Of a DNA stretch of 64,000 bases, positions 44,431 through 56,600 are shown piece by piece. The DNA is from Atherix ibis (taxonomy: Eukaryota; Arthropoda; Insecta; Diptera; Athericidae), in contig OY282608.1 in assembly GCA_958298945.1 (NCBI GenBank), positions 64,890,951 through 64,954,950 on the forward strand, given 5' to 3'. The notes under the pieces were generated by a model, which ran no database searches, was not told where the DNA came from, and saw nothing but the letters and a program-made list of their open reading frames with translations. The first letter of the stretch is position 1, and each line of letters starts with the position of its first letter. Both the position numbers and the translations under genes were made by a program.

Positions 44431-45190
44431 TGGCTTGTTGGCTTGTTCGTTTGTTGGTTTGTTGGATTTTTGGTTTGTTGGTTTGTTGGTTTGTTGGTTT
44501 GTTGGTTTGTTGGTTTATTTGTTTGTTGGTTTGTTGGCTTGTTGGTTTGCTGGCTTGTTGGTTTGTTGGTTTGTCGGTTTGTTGGTTTGTTGGTTTGTTG
44601 GCTTGTTGGCTTGTTGGTTTGTTGCTTTGTTCGTTTGATGGTTTGTTGGTTTGTTGGTTACTTGGTTTGTTGGTTTGTTGGTTTGTTGGCTTGTTGGTTT
44701 GTTGGCTTGTTGGTTTGTTGGTTTGTGGGTTTGTTGGCTTGCTGGCTTGTTGGTTTGTTGGTTTGTTGGTTTTTTGGGTTGTTGGTTTATTTGTTTGTTG
44801 GTTTGTTGGCTTGTTGGTTTGTTGGTTTGTTGGTTTGTTGGTTTGTTGGTTTGCTGGCTTGTTGGTTTGTTGGTTTGTTGGTTTGTTGGCTTGTTGGCTT
44901 GTTGGTTTGTTAGTTTGTTGGTTTATTGGTTTGTTGGTTTGTTGGCTTGTTGGTTTGCTGGCTTGTTGGTTTGTTGGTTTGTCGGTTTGTTGGTTTGTTG
45001 GTTTGTTGGTTTTTTTGGTTTGTTGGTTTATTTGTTTGTTGGTTTGTTGGCTTGTTGGTTTGTTGGTTTGTTGGTTTGTTGGCTTGTTGGTTTGTTGGTT
45101 TATTGGCTTGTTGGCTTGTTGGTTTGTTGGTTTGTTGGCTTGTTGGCTTGTTCGTTTGTTGGTTTGTTGGATTTTTGGTTTGTTGGTTTG
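43990..45190 (+). repeat. Zone 5 tandem repeat of about 705 bp
   Basis: Two copies lie head to tail with a 705-bp offset. GGATTTTTGG is at 44,464 and 45,169, and the TTTATTGG-to-TTGTCGG module begins at 44,221 and 44,926. 705 is 88 units plus one base, matching one T-run nine-mer per copy (44,305 and 45,010). Confidence 0.82.
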
Positions 45191-47629
45191 TTGGTTTGTT
45201 TGTTTGTTGGTTTGTTGGTTTATTTGTTTGTTGGTTTGTTGGTTTGTTGGTTTGCTGGCTTGTTGGTTTGTTGGTTTGTCGGTTTGTTGGTTTGTTGGTT
45301 TGTTGGTTTTTTTGGTTTGTTGGTTTATTTGTTTGTTGGTTTGTTGGCTTGTTGGTTTGTTGGTTTGTTGGTTTGTTGGCTTGTTGGTTTGTTGGTTTGT
45401 TGGCTTGTTGGCTTGTTGGTTTGTTGGTTTGTTGGCTTGTTGGCTTGTTCGTTTGTTGGTTTGTTGGATTTTTGGTTTGTTGGTTTGTTGGTTTGTTGGT
45501 TTGTTGGTTTATTTGTTTGTTGGTTTGTTGGCTTGTTGGTTTGTTGGTTTGTTGGTTTGTTGGATTGTTGGTTTGTTGGTTTGTTGGCTTGTTGGCTTGT
45601 TGCTTTGTTGGTTTGTTGGTGTGTTGGCTTGTTGGCTTGTTGGTTTGTTAGTTTATTGGTTTGTTGGCTTGTTGGCTTGTTGGTTTGTTGGTTTGTTGGC
45701 TTGTTGGTTTGTTGGTTTGTTGGTTTGTTGGCTTGTTGGCTTGTTGGTTTGTTGGTTAATTGGCTTGTTGGTTAGTTGGTTTGTTGGTTTGTTGGCTTGT
45801 TGGTTTGTTGGTTTGTTGGTTTGTTGGTTTGTTGGTTTGGTGGCTTGTTGGTTTGTTGGTTTGTTGGCTTGTTGGTTTGTTGGTTTGTTGGTTTGTTGGC
45901 TTGTTGGCTTGTTGCTTTGTTGGTTTGTTGGTTTGTTTGCTTGTTGGTTTGTTGGCTCGTTGGCTTGTTGGTTTGTTAGTTTGTTGACTTTTTGGTTACT
46001 TGGTTTGTTGGTTTGTTGGTTTGTTGGCTTGTTGGTTTGTTGGTTTGTTGGTTTGTTGGTTTGTTGGTTAGTTGGCTTGTTGTCTTTTTGGTTTGTTGGT
46101 TTGGTGGCTTGTTGGTTTGTTGGTTTGTTGGCTTTTTGGCTTGTTGCTTTGTTGGTTTGTTGGCTTGTTGGCTTTTTGGTTTGTTAGCTTGTTGGCTTGT
46201 TGGTTTGTTAGTTTGTTGGCTTTTTGGTTACTTGGTTTGTTGGTTTGTTGGCTTGTTGGCTTGTTGGTTTGTTGCTTTGTTCGTTTGATGGTTTGTTGGT
46301 TTGTTGGTTACTTGGTTTGTTGGTTTGTTGGTTTGTTGGCTTGTTGGTTTTTTGGCTTGTTGGTTTGTTGGTTTGTGGGTTTGTTGGCTTGCTGGCTTGT
46401 TGGTTTGTTGGTTTGTTGGTTTTTTGGGTTGTTGGTTTATTTGTTTGTTGGTTTGTTGGCTTGTTGGTTTATTGGTTTGTTGGTTTGTTGCTTTGTTGGT
46501 TTGCTGGCTTGTTAGTTTGTTGGTTTGTTGGCTTGTTGGCTTGTTGGTTTGTTAGTTTGTTGGTTTATTGGTTTGTTGGTTTGTTGGCTTGTTGGTTTGC
46601 TGGCTTGTTGGTTTGTTGGTTTGTCGGTTTGTTGGTTTGTTGGTTTGTTGGTTTTTTTGGTTTGTTGGTTTATTTGTTTGTTGGTTTGTTGGCTTGTTGG
46701 TTTGTTGGTTTGTTGGTTTGTTGGCTTGTTGGTTTGTTGGTTTGTTGGCTTGTTGGCTTGTTGGTTTGTTGGTTTGTTGGCTTGTTGGCTTGTTCGTTTG
46801 TTGGTTTGTTGGATTTTTGGTTTGTTGGTTTGTTGGTTTGTTGGTTTGTTGGTTTGTTGGTTTATTTGTTTGTTGGTTTGTTGGCTTGTTGGTTTGTTGG
46901 TTTGTTGGTTTGTTGGATTGTTGGTTTGTTAGTTTGTTGGCTTGTTGGCTTGTTGCTTTGTTGGTTTGTTGGTGTGTTGGCTTGTTGGCTTGTTGGTTTG
47001 TTAGTTTGTTGGCTTTTTGGTTACTTGGTTTGTTGGTTTGTTGGCTTGTTGGTTTGTTGGCTTGTTGGTTTGTTGGTTTGTTGGTTTGTTGGCTTGTTGG
47101 CTTGTTGGTTTGTTGGTTTTTTGGTTTGTTGGTTTGTTAGTTTGTTGGCTTGTTGGCTTGTTGGCTTGTTGCTTTGTTGGTTTGTTGGTTTGTTGGCTTG
47201 TTGGTTTGTTGGCTTGTTGGCTTGTTGGTTTGTTAGTTTGTTGGCTTTTTGGTTACTTGGTTTGTTGGTTTGTTGGTTTGTTGGTTTGTTGGCTTGTTGG
47301 TTTGTTGGTTTGTTGGTTTGTTGGTTTGTTGGTTAGTTGGCTTATTGTCTTGTTGGTTTGTTGGTTTGTTGGTTTGTTGGTTTGTGGGTTTGTTGGCTTG
47401 TTGGCTTGTTGGTTTGTTGGTTTTTTGGTTTGTTGGTTTGTTGGTTTGTTGGTTTTTTGGGTTGTTGGTTTATTTGTTTGTTGGTTTCTTGGCTTGTTGG
47501 GTTATTGGTTTGTTGGTTTGTTGGTTTGTTGGCTTGTTGGTTTGTTGGTTTGTTAGTTTGTTGCTTTGTTGGTTTGTTGGTTTGTTGGCTTGTTGGTTTG
47601 TTGGCTTGTTGGTTTGTTCGTTTGTTGGC
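45191..47629 (+). repeat. Zone 5 end, with long-range copy of the 33.6-kb region
   Basis: GGATTTTTGG is at 45,467 and 46,811. The part from about 45,990 to 46,300 matches 33,620-33,950 at an offset of 12,372, with the same TTGTCTT and GGTTTGGTGG variants. From 46,568 the 44.9-kb module recurs once more. No gene was seen. Confidence 0.77.
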
Positions 47630-50600
47630 TTTTTGGTTACTTGGTTTGTTGGTTTGTTGGCCTGTTGGCTTGTTGGCTTGTTGCTTTGTTCGTTTGATGG
47701 TTTGTTGGTTTGTTGACTACTTGGTTTGTTGGTTTGTTGGTTTGTTGGCTTGTTGGTTTGTTGGCTTGTTGGTTTGTTGGTTTGTGGGTTTGTTGTCTTG
47801 TTGGCTTGTTGGTTTGTTGGTTTTTTGGTTTGTTGGTTTGTTGGTTTGTTGGTTTTTTGGTTTGTTGGTTTATTTGTTTGTTGGTTTCTTGGCTTGTTGG
47901 TTTGTTGGTTTGTTGGTTTGTTGGTTTGTTGGCTTGTTGGTTTGTTGGTTTGTTAGTTTGTTGGCTTGTTGGCTTGTTGGTTTGTTGGTTTGTTGGCTTG
48001 TTGGTTTGTTGGTTTGTTGGCTTGTTGGCTGTTGCTTTGTTCGTTTGATGGTTTGTTGGTTTGTTGGTTTGTTGGCTTGTTGGTTTGTTCGTTTGTTGAT
48101 TTGATGGTTTGTTGGTTTGTTGGCTTGTTGGTTTGCTGGCTTGTTGGTTTGTTTGTTTGTCGGTTTGTTGGTTTGTTGGTTTGTTGATGTTTTTGGTTTG
48201 TTGGCTTATTTGTGTGTTGGCTTGTTGGCTTGTTGCTTTGTTGGTTTGTTGGCTTGTTGGCTTTTTGGTTTGTTGGCTTGTTGGCTTGTTGGTTTGTTAG
48301 TTTGTTGGCTTTTTGGTTACTTGGTTTGTTGGTTTGTTGGCTTGTTGGCTTGTTGGTTTGTTGCTTTGTTCGTTTGATGGTTTGTTGGTTTGTTGGTTAC
48401 TTGGTTTGTTGGTTTGTTGGTTTGTTGGCTTGTTGGTTTGTTGGCTTGTTGGTTTGTTGGTTTGTGGGTTTGTTGGCTTGTTGGCTTGTTGGTTTGTTGG
48501 TTTGTTGGTTTGTTGGCTTGTTGGTTTGTTGGTTTGTTGGCTTGTTGGCTTGTTGCTTTTTTCGTTTGATGGTTTGTTGGTTTGTTGGTTTGTTGGCTTG
48601 TTGGTTTGTTAGTTTGTTGGTTTGTTGGTTTGTGGGTTTGTTGGCTTGTTGGCTTGTTGGTTTGTTGGTTTCTTGGTTTGTTGGTTTGTTGGTTACTTTG
48701 TTTTTTGGTTTGGTGGCTTGTTGGTTTGTTGGCTTGTTGGCTTGTTGCTTTGTTGGTTTGTTGGTGTGTTGGCTTGTTGGCTTGTTGGTTTGTTAGTTTG
48801 TTGGCTTTTTGGTTACTTGGTTTGTTGGTTTGTTGGCTTGTTGGTTTGTTGGCTTGTTGGTTTGTTGGCTTGTTGGTTTGTTGGTTTGTTGGCTTGTTGG
48901 CTTGTTGGTTTGTTGGTTTGTTGGCTTGTTGGTTTGTTGGTTTGTGTGCTTGTTGGCTTGTTGCTTTGTTCGTTTGATGGTTTGTTGGTTTGTTGGTTTG
49001 TTGGCTTGTTGGTTTGTTAGTTTGTTGGTTTATTGGTTTGTTGGTTTGTTGGCTTGTTGGTTTGCTGGCTTGTTGGTTTGTTGGTTTGTCGGTTTGTTGG
49101 TTTGTTGGTTTGTTGGTTTTTTCGGTTTGTTGGTTTATTTGTTTGTTGGTTTGTTGGCTTGTTGGTTTGTTGGTTTGTTGATTTGTTGGCTTGTTGGTTT
49201 GTTGGTTTGTTGGCTTGTTGGCTTGTTGGTTTGTTGGTTTTTGGCTTGTTGGCGTTTTGGCTTGTTGGTTTGTTGGTTTGTTGGTTTTTTGGTTTGTTGG
49301 TTTGTTGGTTTGTTGGTTTGTTGGTTTGTTGGTTTATTTGTTTGTTGGTTTGTTGGCTTGTTGGTTTGTTGGTTTGTTGGTTTGTTGTATTGTTGGTTTG
49401 CTGGTTTGCTGGCTTGTTGGCTTGTTGCTTTGTTGGTTTGTTGGTGTGTTGGCTTGTTGGCTTGTTGGTTTGTTAGTTTGTTGGCTTTTTGGTTACTTGG
49501 TTTGTTGGTTTGTTGGTTTGTTGGCTTGTTGGTTTGTTGGCTTGTTGGTTTGTTGGTTTGTTGGTTTGTTGGCTTGTTGGCTTGTTGGTTTGTTGGTTTT
49601 TTGGTTTATTGGTTTGTTGGTTTGTTGGCTTGTTGGCTTGTTGGCTTGTTGCTTTGTTGGTTTGTTGGTTTGTTGGCTTGTTGGTTTGTTGGCTTGTTGT
49701 CTCGTTGGTTTGTTAGTTTGTTGGCTTTTTGGTTACTTTGTTTGTTGGTTTGTTGGCTTGTTGGTTTGTTGGTTTGTTGGTTTGTTGGTATGTTGGTTAG
49801 TTGGCTTGTTGTCTTGTTGGTTTGTTGGATTGTTGACTTGTTGGTTTGTTGGTTTGTTGGCTTGTTGGCTTGTCGCTTTGTTCGTTTGATGGTTTGTTGG
49901 TTTCTTTGTTTTTTGGTTTGTTGGTGTTTTGGTTTGTTGCTTTGTTGGTTTGTTGGTTTGTTGGCTTGTTGGCTTGTTGGTTTGTTGGATTGTTGGTTTG
50001 TTAGTTTGTTGGCTTTTTGGTTACTTGGTTTGTTGGTTTGTTGGCCTGTTGGCTTGTTGGTTTGTTGCTTTGTTCGTTTGTTGGTTTATTTGTTTGTTGG
50101 TTTCTTGGCTTGTTGGTTTGTTGGTTTGTTGGTTTGTTAGTTTGTTGGTTTGTTGGCTTGTTGGTTTGTTGTTTGTTAGTTTGTTGGCTTGTTGGCTTGT
50201 TGGTTTGTTGGTTTGTTGGCTTGTTGGTTTGTTGGTTTGTTAGTTTGTTGGTTTGATGGTTTGTTGGTTTGTTGGTTTGTTGGCTTGTTGGTTTGCTGGC
50301 TTGTTGGTTTGTTGTTTTGTCGGTTTGTTGGTTTGTTGGTTTGTTGGTGTTTTTGGTTTGCTGGTTTATTTGTATGTTGGTTTGTTGGCTTGTTGATTTG
50401 TTGGTTTGTTGGTTTGTTGGCTTGTTGGTTTGTTGGTTTGTTGGCTTGTTGGCTTGTTGGTTTGTTGGTTTGTTGGCTTGTTGGCTTGTTGGTTTGTTGG
50501 TTTGTTGGTTTTTTGGTTTGTTGGTTTGTTGGTTTGTTGTTTGTTGGTTTGTTGGTTTGTTGGTTACTTTGTTTTTTGGTTTGGTGGCTTGTTGGTTTGT

Positions 50601-53600
50601 TGGCTTGTTGGCTTGTTGCTTTGTTGGTTTGTTGGTGTGTTGGCTTGTTGGCTTGTTGGTTTGTTAGTTTGTTGGCCTTTTGGTTACTTGGTTTGTTGGT
50701 TTGTTGGTTTGTTGGCTTGTTGGTTTGTTGGCTTGTTGGTTTGTTGGTTTGTTGGTTTGTTGGTTTGTTGGTTTGTTGGCTTGTTGGCTTGTTAGTTTGT
50801 TGGTTTTTTGGTTTGTTGGTTTGTTGGTTTGTTGGCTTGTTGGCTTGTTGGCTTGTTGGTTTGTTGGTTTGTTGGCTTGTTCGTTTGTTGGTTTGTTGGC
50901 TTGTTGGCTTGTTGCTTTGTTGGTTTGTTGGTGTGTTGGCTTGTTGGCTTGTTGGTTTGTTAGTTTGTTGGCTTTTTGGTTACTTGGTTTGTTGGTTTGT
51001 TGGTTTGTTGGCTTGTTGGTTTGTTGGCTTGTTGGTTTGTTGGTTTGTTGGTTTGTTGGTTTGTTGGTTTGTTGGCTTGTTGGCTTGTTAGTTTGTTGGT
51101 TTTTTGGTTTGTTGGTTTGTTGGTTTGTTGGCTTGTTGGCTTGTTGGCTTGTTGGTTTGTTGGTTTGTTGGCTTGTTGGTTTGTTGGCTTGTTGGTTTGT
51201 TGGCTTTTTGGTTTGTTGGTTTGTTGGTTTGTTGGCTTGTTGGCTTATTGGTTTGTTGGTTTGTTGGTTTGTTGGTTTGTTGGTTTGTTGGTTTGTTGGT
51301 TTTTTGGTTTGTTGGTTTGTTGGTTTGTTGGCTTGTTGGTTTAATGGTTTGTTGGCTTGTTGGCTTGTTGGTTACTTAGTTTGTTGGTTTGTTGGCTTGT
51401 TAGCTTGTTGGTTTGTTGGCTTGTTGCTTTGTTGGTTTGTTGGTTTGTTGGCTTGTTGGTTTGTTGGTTTGTTGGGTTGTTGTTTACTTAGTTTGTTGGT
51501 TTGTTAACATGTTGGTTTGTTGGTTTGTTGGTTTGTTGGTTTGGTGGTTTGTTGGTTTGTTGGCTTGTTGGTTTGTTGGCTTGTTGAGTTGTTGTTTTGT
51601 TGGTTTGTTGGTTTGTTGGTTTGTTGGTTTGTTGATTTGTTGGCTTGTTGGCTTGGTGGCTTGGTGGCTTGGTGGTTTGTTGGTTTGTTGGTTTATTTGT
51701 TTGTTGGTTTGTTGGTTTGTTGGCTTGTTGGTTTGTTGGTTTGTTGGTTTGTTGGCTTGTTGGTTTGTTGGTTTGTTGGCTTTTTGGTTACTTGGTTTGT
51801 GGGTGTGTTGGCTTGTTGCTTTGTTCGTTTGATGGTTTGTTGGTTTGTTGGTTTTTTGGTTTGTTCGTTTTTTGTTTTGTTGCTTTGTTGGTTTGTTGGT
51901 TTGTTGGTTTGTTGGTTTGTTGGTTTGTTGGTTTGTTGGTTTGTTGGTTTTTTGGTTTGTTGATTTGTTGGTTTGCTGGCTTGTTGGCTTGTTGGTTTGT
52001 TGGTTTGTTGGCTTGTTGGTTTGTTGGTTTGTTGGCTTGTTGGCTTGTTGCTTTGTTGGTTTGTTGGTTTGTTGGCTTGTTGGCTTGTTGGTTTGTTGGC
52101 TTGTTGGCTTGTTGCTTTGTTGGTTTGTTGGTTTGTTGGTTTGTTAGTTTGTTAGCTTGTTGGTTTGTTGGTTTGTTGGTTTGTTGGCTTGTTGGTTTGT
52201 TGGTTTGTTGACTTGTTGGCTTGTTGGTTACTTAGTTTGTTGGTTTGTTGGTTTGTTGGCTTCTTGGTTTGTTGGCTTGTTGCTTTGTTGGTTTGTTGGT
52301 TTGTTGGCTTGTTGGTTTGTTGGTTTGTTGGTTTGTTGGTTTTTTGGTTTGTTGGTTAGTTGGTTTGCTGGCTTGTTGGCTTGTTGGTTTGTTGGTTTGT
52401 TGGTTTGTTGGCTTGTTGGTTTGTTGGCTTGTTGGTTTGTTGGTTTGTTGGCTTGTTGGTTTGTTGGTTTGTTGGCTTGTATGCTTGTTGGTTTGTTGGT
52501 TTGTTGGTTTGTTGGTTTGTTGGTTTGTTGGTTTGTTGGTTTTTTGGTTTGTTGGTTTGTTGGTTTGTTGGTTTGTTGGCTTGTTGGTTTGTTGGTTTGT
52601 TGACTTGTTGGCTTGTTGGTTACTTAGTTTGTTGGTTTGTTGGTTTGTTGGCTTGTTGGTTTGTTGGCTTGTTGCTTTGTTGGTTTGTTGGTTTGTTGGC
52701 TTGTTGGTTTGTTGGCTTGTTGGTTTGTTGGCTTGTTGGTTTGTTGGTTTGTTGGTTTGTTGCTTTGTTGGCTTCTTGGTTTGTTGGTTTGTTGGCTTGT
52801 TGGCTTGTTGGTTTGTTGGTTTGTTGGCTTGTTGGTTTGTTGGTTTGTTGGCTTGTTGCTTTATTTGTTTGTTGGTTTGTTGGCTTGTTGGTTTGTTGGT
52901 TTGTTAGTTTGTTAGCTTGTTGGTTTGTTGGTTTGTACGGTTGTTGGCTTGTTGGTTTTTTGGTTTGTTGGCTTGTTGGTTACTTAGTTTGTTGGTTTGT
53001 TGGCATATTGGTTTGTTGTTTTGTTGGTTTGTTGGCTTGTTGGTTTGTTGGTTTGTTGGCTTGTTGGCTTGTTGGCTTGTTGGTTTGTTGGTTTGTTGGT
53101 TTGTTTGTTTGTTTGTTTGTTGGCTTGTTGGTTTGTTGGTTTGTTGGCTTGTTGGTTTGTTAGTTTTTTGGTTTGTTGGTTTGTTGGTTTTTTGGTTTAT
53201 TTGTTTGTTGGCTTGTTGGCTTGTTGGTTTGTTGGTTTGTTGGCTTGTTGGTTTGTTGGTTTGTTGGCTTGTTGGCTTGTTGCTTTGTTGGTTTATTGGT
53301 TTGTTGGCTTGTTGGTTTGTTGGCTTGTTGGTTTGTTGGCTTTTTGGTTTGTTGGTTTGTTGGTTTGTTGGCTTGTTGGCTTATTGGTTTGTTGGTTTGT
53401 TGGTTTGTTGGTTTGTTGGTTTGTTGGTTTGTTGGTTTTTTGGTTTGTTGGTTTGTTGGTTTGTTGGCATGTTGGTTTGTTGGCTTGTTGGTTTGTTGGT
53501 TTGTTGGTTTGCTGGCTTGTTGGCTTATTGGTTTGTTGGTTTGTTGGTTCGTTGGCTTGTTGGTTTGTTGGTTTTTTGGCTTGTTGGCTTGTTGGTTTGT

Positions 53601-53684
53601 TGGTTTGTTGGCTTGTTGGTTTGTTGGTTTGTTGGCTTGTTGGTTTGTTGGTTTGTTGGCTTGTTGGTTTGTTAGTTTGTTGGC
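47630..53684 (+). repeat. Zone 6 large tandem unit of about 6 kb, copy H1
   Basis: This is the largest higher-order unit. Landmarks shared with H2 are GGCCTG (47,659 and 53,714, offset 6,055), GGCTGTTGC (48,027 and 54,082), the module starting at 49,489 (56,216, offset 6,727), GGTGTTTTTGG (50,346 and 57,073), the module at 52,165 (58,884, offset 6,719) and GGTTCGTTGG (53,547 and 60,106, offset 6,559). Shifts reflect added or lost blocks inside otherwise collinear copies. Confidence 0.83.
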
Positions 53685-56600
53685 TTTTTGGTTACTTGGT
53701 TTGTTGGTTTGTTGGCCTGTTGGCTTGTTGGCTTGTTGCTTTGTTCGTTTGATGGTTTGTTGGTTTGTTGACTACTTGGTTTGTTGGTTTGTTGGTTTGT
53801 TGGCTTGTTGGTTTGTTGGCTTGTTGGTTTGTTGGTTTGTGGGTTTGTTGGCTTGTTGGCTTGTTGGTTTGTTGGTTTTTTGGTTTGTTGGTTTGTTGGT
53901 TTGTTGGCTTTTTGGTTTGTTGGTTTATTTGTTTGTTGGTTTCTTGGCTTGTTGGTTTGTTGGTTTGTTGGTTTGTTGGTTTGTTGGCTTGTTGGTTTGT
54001 TGGTTTGTTAGTTTGTTGGCTTGTTGGCTTGTTGGTTTGTTGGTTTGTTGGCTTGTTGGTTTGTTGGTTTGTTGGCTTGTTGGCTGTTGCTTTGTTCGTT
54101 TGATGGTTTGTTGGCTTGTTGGTTTGCTGGCTTGTTGGTTTGTTTGTTTGTCGGTTTGTTGGTTTGTTGGTTTGTTGATGTTTTTGGTTTGTTGGCTTAT
54201 TTGTGTGTTGGCTTGTTGGCTTGTTGCTTTGTTGGTTTGTTGGCTTGTTGGCTTTTTGGTTTGTTGGCTTGTTGGCTTGTTGGTTTGTTAGTTTGTTGGC
54301 TTTTTGGTTACTTGGTTTGTTGGTTTGTTGGCTTGTTGGCTTGTTGGTTTGTTGCTTTGTTCGTTTGATGGTTTGTTGGTTTGTTAGTTACTTGGTTTGT
54401 TGGTTTGTTGGTTTGTTGGCTTGTTGGTTTGTTGGCTTGTTGGTTTGTTGGTTTGTGGGTTTGTTGGCTTGTTGGCTTGTTGGTTTGTTGGTTTGTTGGT
54501 TTGTTGGCTTGTTGGTTTGTTGGTTTGTTGGCTTGTTGGCTTGTTGCTTTTTTCGTTTGATGGTTTGTTGGTTTGTTGGCTTGTTGGTTTGTTAGTTTGT
54601 TGGTTTGTTGGTTTGTGGGTTTGTTGGCTTGTTGGCTTGTTGGTTTGTTGGTTTCTTGGTTTGTTGGTTTGTTGGTTACTTTGTTTTTTGGTTTGGTGGC
54701 TTGTTGGTTTGTTGGCTTGTTGGCTTGTTGCTTTGTTGGTTTGTTGGTGTGTTGGCTTGTTGGCTTGTTGGTTTGTTAGTTTGTTGGCTTTTTGGTTGTT
54801 TGGTTTGTTGGTTTGTTGGCTTGTTGGTTTGTTGGCTTGTTGGTTTGTTGGTTTGTTGTTTTAATGGTTTGTTGGTTTGTTGGTTTGTTGGCTTGTTGGC
54901 TTGTTGGCTTGTTAGTTTGTTGGTTTGTTGGTTTGTTGGTTTGTTGGCTTGTGGGCTTGTTGGCTTGTTGGTTTGTTGGTTTGTTGGCTTGTTGGTTTGT
55001 TGGTTTGTTGGTTTGTTGGGTTGTTGGTTTGTTGGTTTGTTGGTTAGTTGGCTTGTTGTCTTGTTGGTTTGTTGGTTTGGTGGCTTGTTGGTTTGTTGGT
55101 TTGTTGGCTTGTTGGCTTGTTGCTTTGTTCGTTTGATGGTTTGTTGGTTTATTGGTTTTTTGGTTTGTTGGTGTTTTGGTTTGTTGCTTTGTTGGTTTGT
55201 TGGTTTGTTGGCTTGTTGGCTTGTTGGTTTGTTGGCTTGTTGGCTTGTTGGTTTGTTAGTTTGTTGGCTTTTTGGTTACTTGGTTTGTTGGTTTGTTGGC
55301 TTGTTGGCTTGTTGGTTTGTTGCTTTGTTCGTTTGATGGTTTGTTGGTTTGTTGGTTACTTGGTTTGTTGGTTTGTTGGTTTGTTGGCTTGTTGGTTTGT
55401 TGGCTTGTTGGTTTGTTGGTTTGTGGGTTTGTTAGCTTGTTGGCTTGTTGGTTTGTTGGTTTGTTGGTTTTTTGGTTTGTTGGTTTATTTGTTTGTTGGT
55501 TTGTTGGCTTGTTAGTTTGTTGGTTTGTTGGTTTGTTGGTTTGTTGGTTTGTTGGTTTGTTGGCTTGTTGGTTTGTTGGTTTGTTGGTTTGTTGGTTTGT
55601 TGGTTTGTTGGCTTGTTGGCTTGTTGGTTTGTTGGTTTGTTGGCTTGTTGGTTTGTTGGTTTGTGTGCTTGTTGGCTTGTTGCTTTGTTCGTTTGATGGT
55701 TTGTTGGTTTGTTGGTTTGTTGGCTTGTTGGTTTGTTAGTTTGTTGGTTTATTGGTTTGTTGGTTTGTTGGCTTGTTGGTTTGCTGGCTTGTTGGTTTGT
55801 TGGTTTGTCGGTTTGTTGGTTTGTTGGTTTGTTGGTTTTTTTGGTTTGTTGGTTTATTTGTTTGTTGGTTTGTTGGCTTGTTGGTTTGTTGGTTTGTTGA
55901 TTTGTTGGCTTGTTGGTTTGTTGGTTTGTTGGCTTGTTGGCTTGTTGGTTTGTTGGTTTTTGGCTTGTTGGCGTGTTGGCTTGTTGGTTTGTTGGTTTGT
56001 TGGTTTTTTGGTTTGTTGGTTTGTTGGTTTGTTGGTTTGTTGGTTTGTTGGTTTGTTGGTTTATTTGTTTGTTGGTTTGTTGGCTTGTTGGTTTGTTGGT
56101 TTGTTGGTTTGTTGTATTGTTGGTTTGCTGGTTTGCTGGCTCGTTGGCTTGTTGCTTTGTTGGTTTGTTGGTGTGTTGGCTTGTTGGCTTGTTGGTTTGT
56201 TAGTTTGTTGGCTTTTTGGTTACTTGGTTTGTTGGTTTGTTGGTTTGTTGGCTTGTTGGTTTGTTGGCTTGTTGGTTTGTTGGTTTGTTGGTTTGTTGGC
56301 TTGTTGGCTTGTTGGTTTGTTGGTTTTTTGGTTTGTTGGTTTGTTGGTTTGTTGGCTTGTTGGCTTGTTGGCTTGTTGCTTTGTTGGTTTGTTGGTTTGT
56401 TGGCTTGTTGGTTTGTTGGCTTGTTGTCTCGTTGGTTTGTTAGTTTGTTGGCTTTTTGGTTACTTTGTTTGTTGGTTTGTTGGCTTGTTGGTTTGTTGGT
56501 TTGTTGGTTTGTTGGTATGTTGGTTAGTTGGCTTGTTGTCTTGTTGGTTTGTTGGATTGTTGACTTGTTGGTTTGTTGGTTTGTTGGCTTGTTGGCTTGT

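Larger units (their letters stand above)
40811..46820 (+). repeat. Landmark family: TTCG...GGATTTTTGG module (8 sites)
   Basis: GGATTTTTGG preceded by a TTCGTTTG unit occurs at 40,811, 41,900, 42,701, 43,767, 44,464, 45,169, 45,467 and 46,811, and is confined to zone 5. Related but distinct forms occur singly at 17,929, 23,524, 31,174 and 62,778. Confidence 0.82.

Noticed and set aside
43965..46187. A 740-codon open frame, and dozens like it, on the + strand encoding LVCWFVGL repeats
   Set aside because: The consensus lacks stops in all frames, the starts are TTG codons inside repeat units, overlapping frames give the same peptide cycle, and unit indels shift frame freely. No signal peptide, domain or codon bias supports translation.
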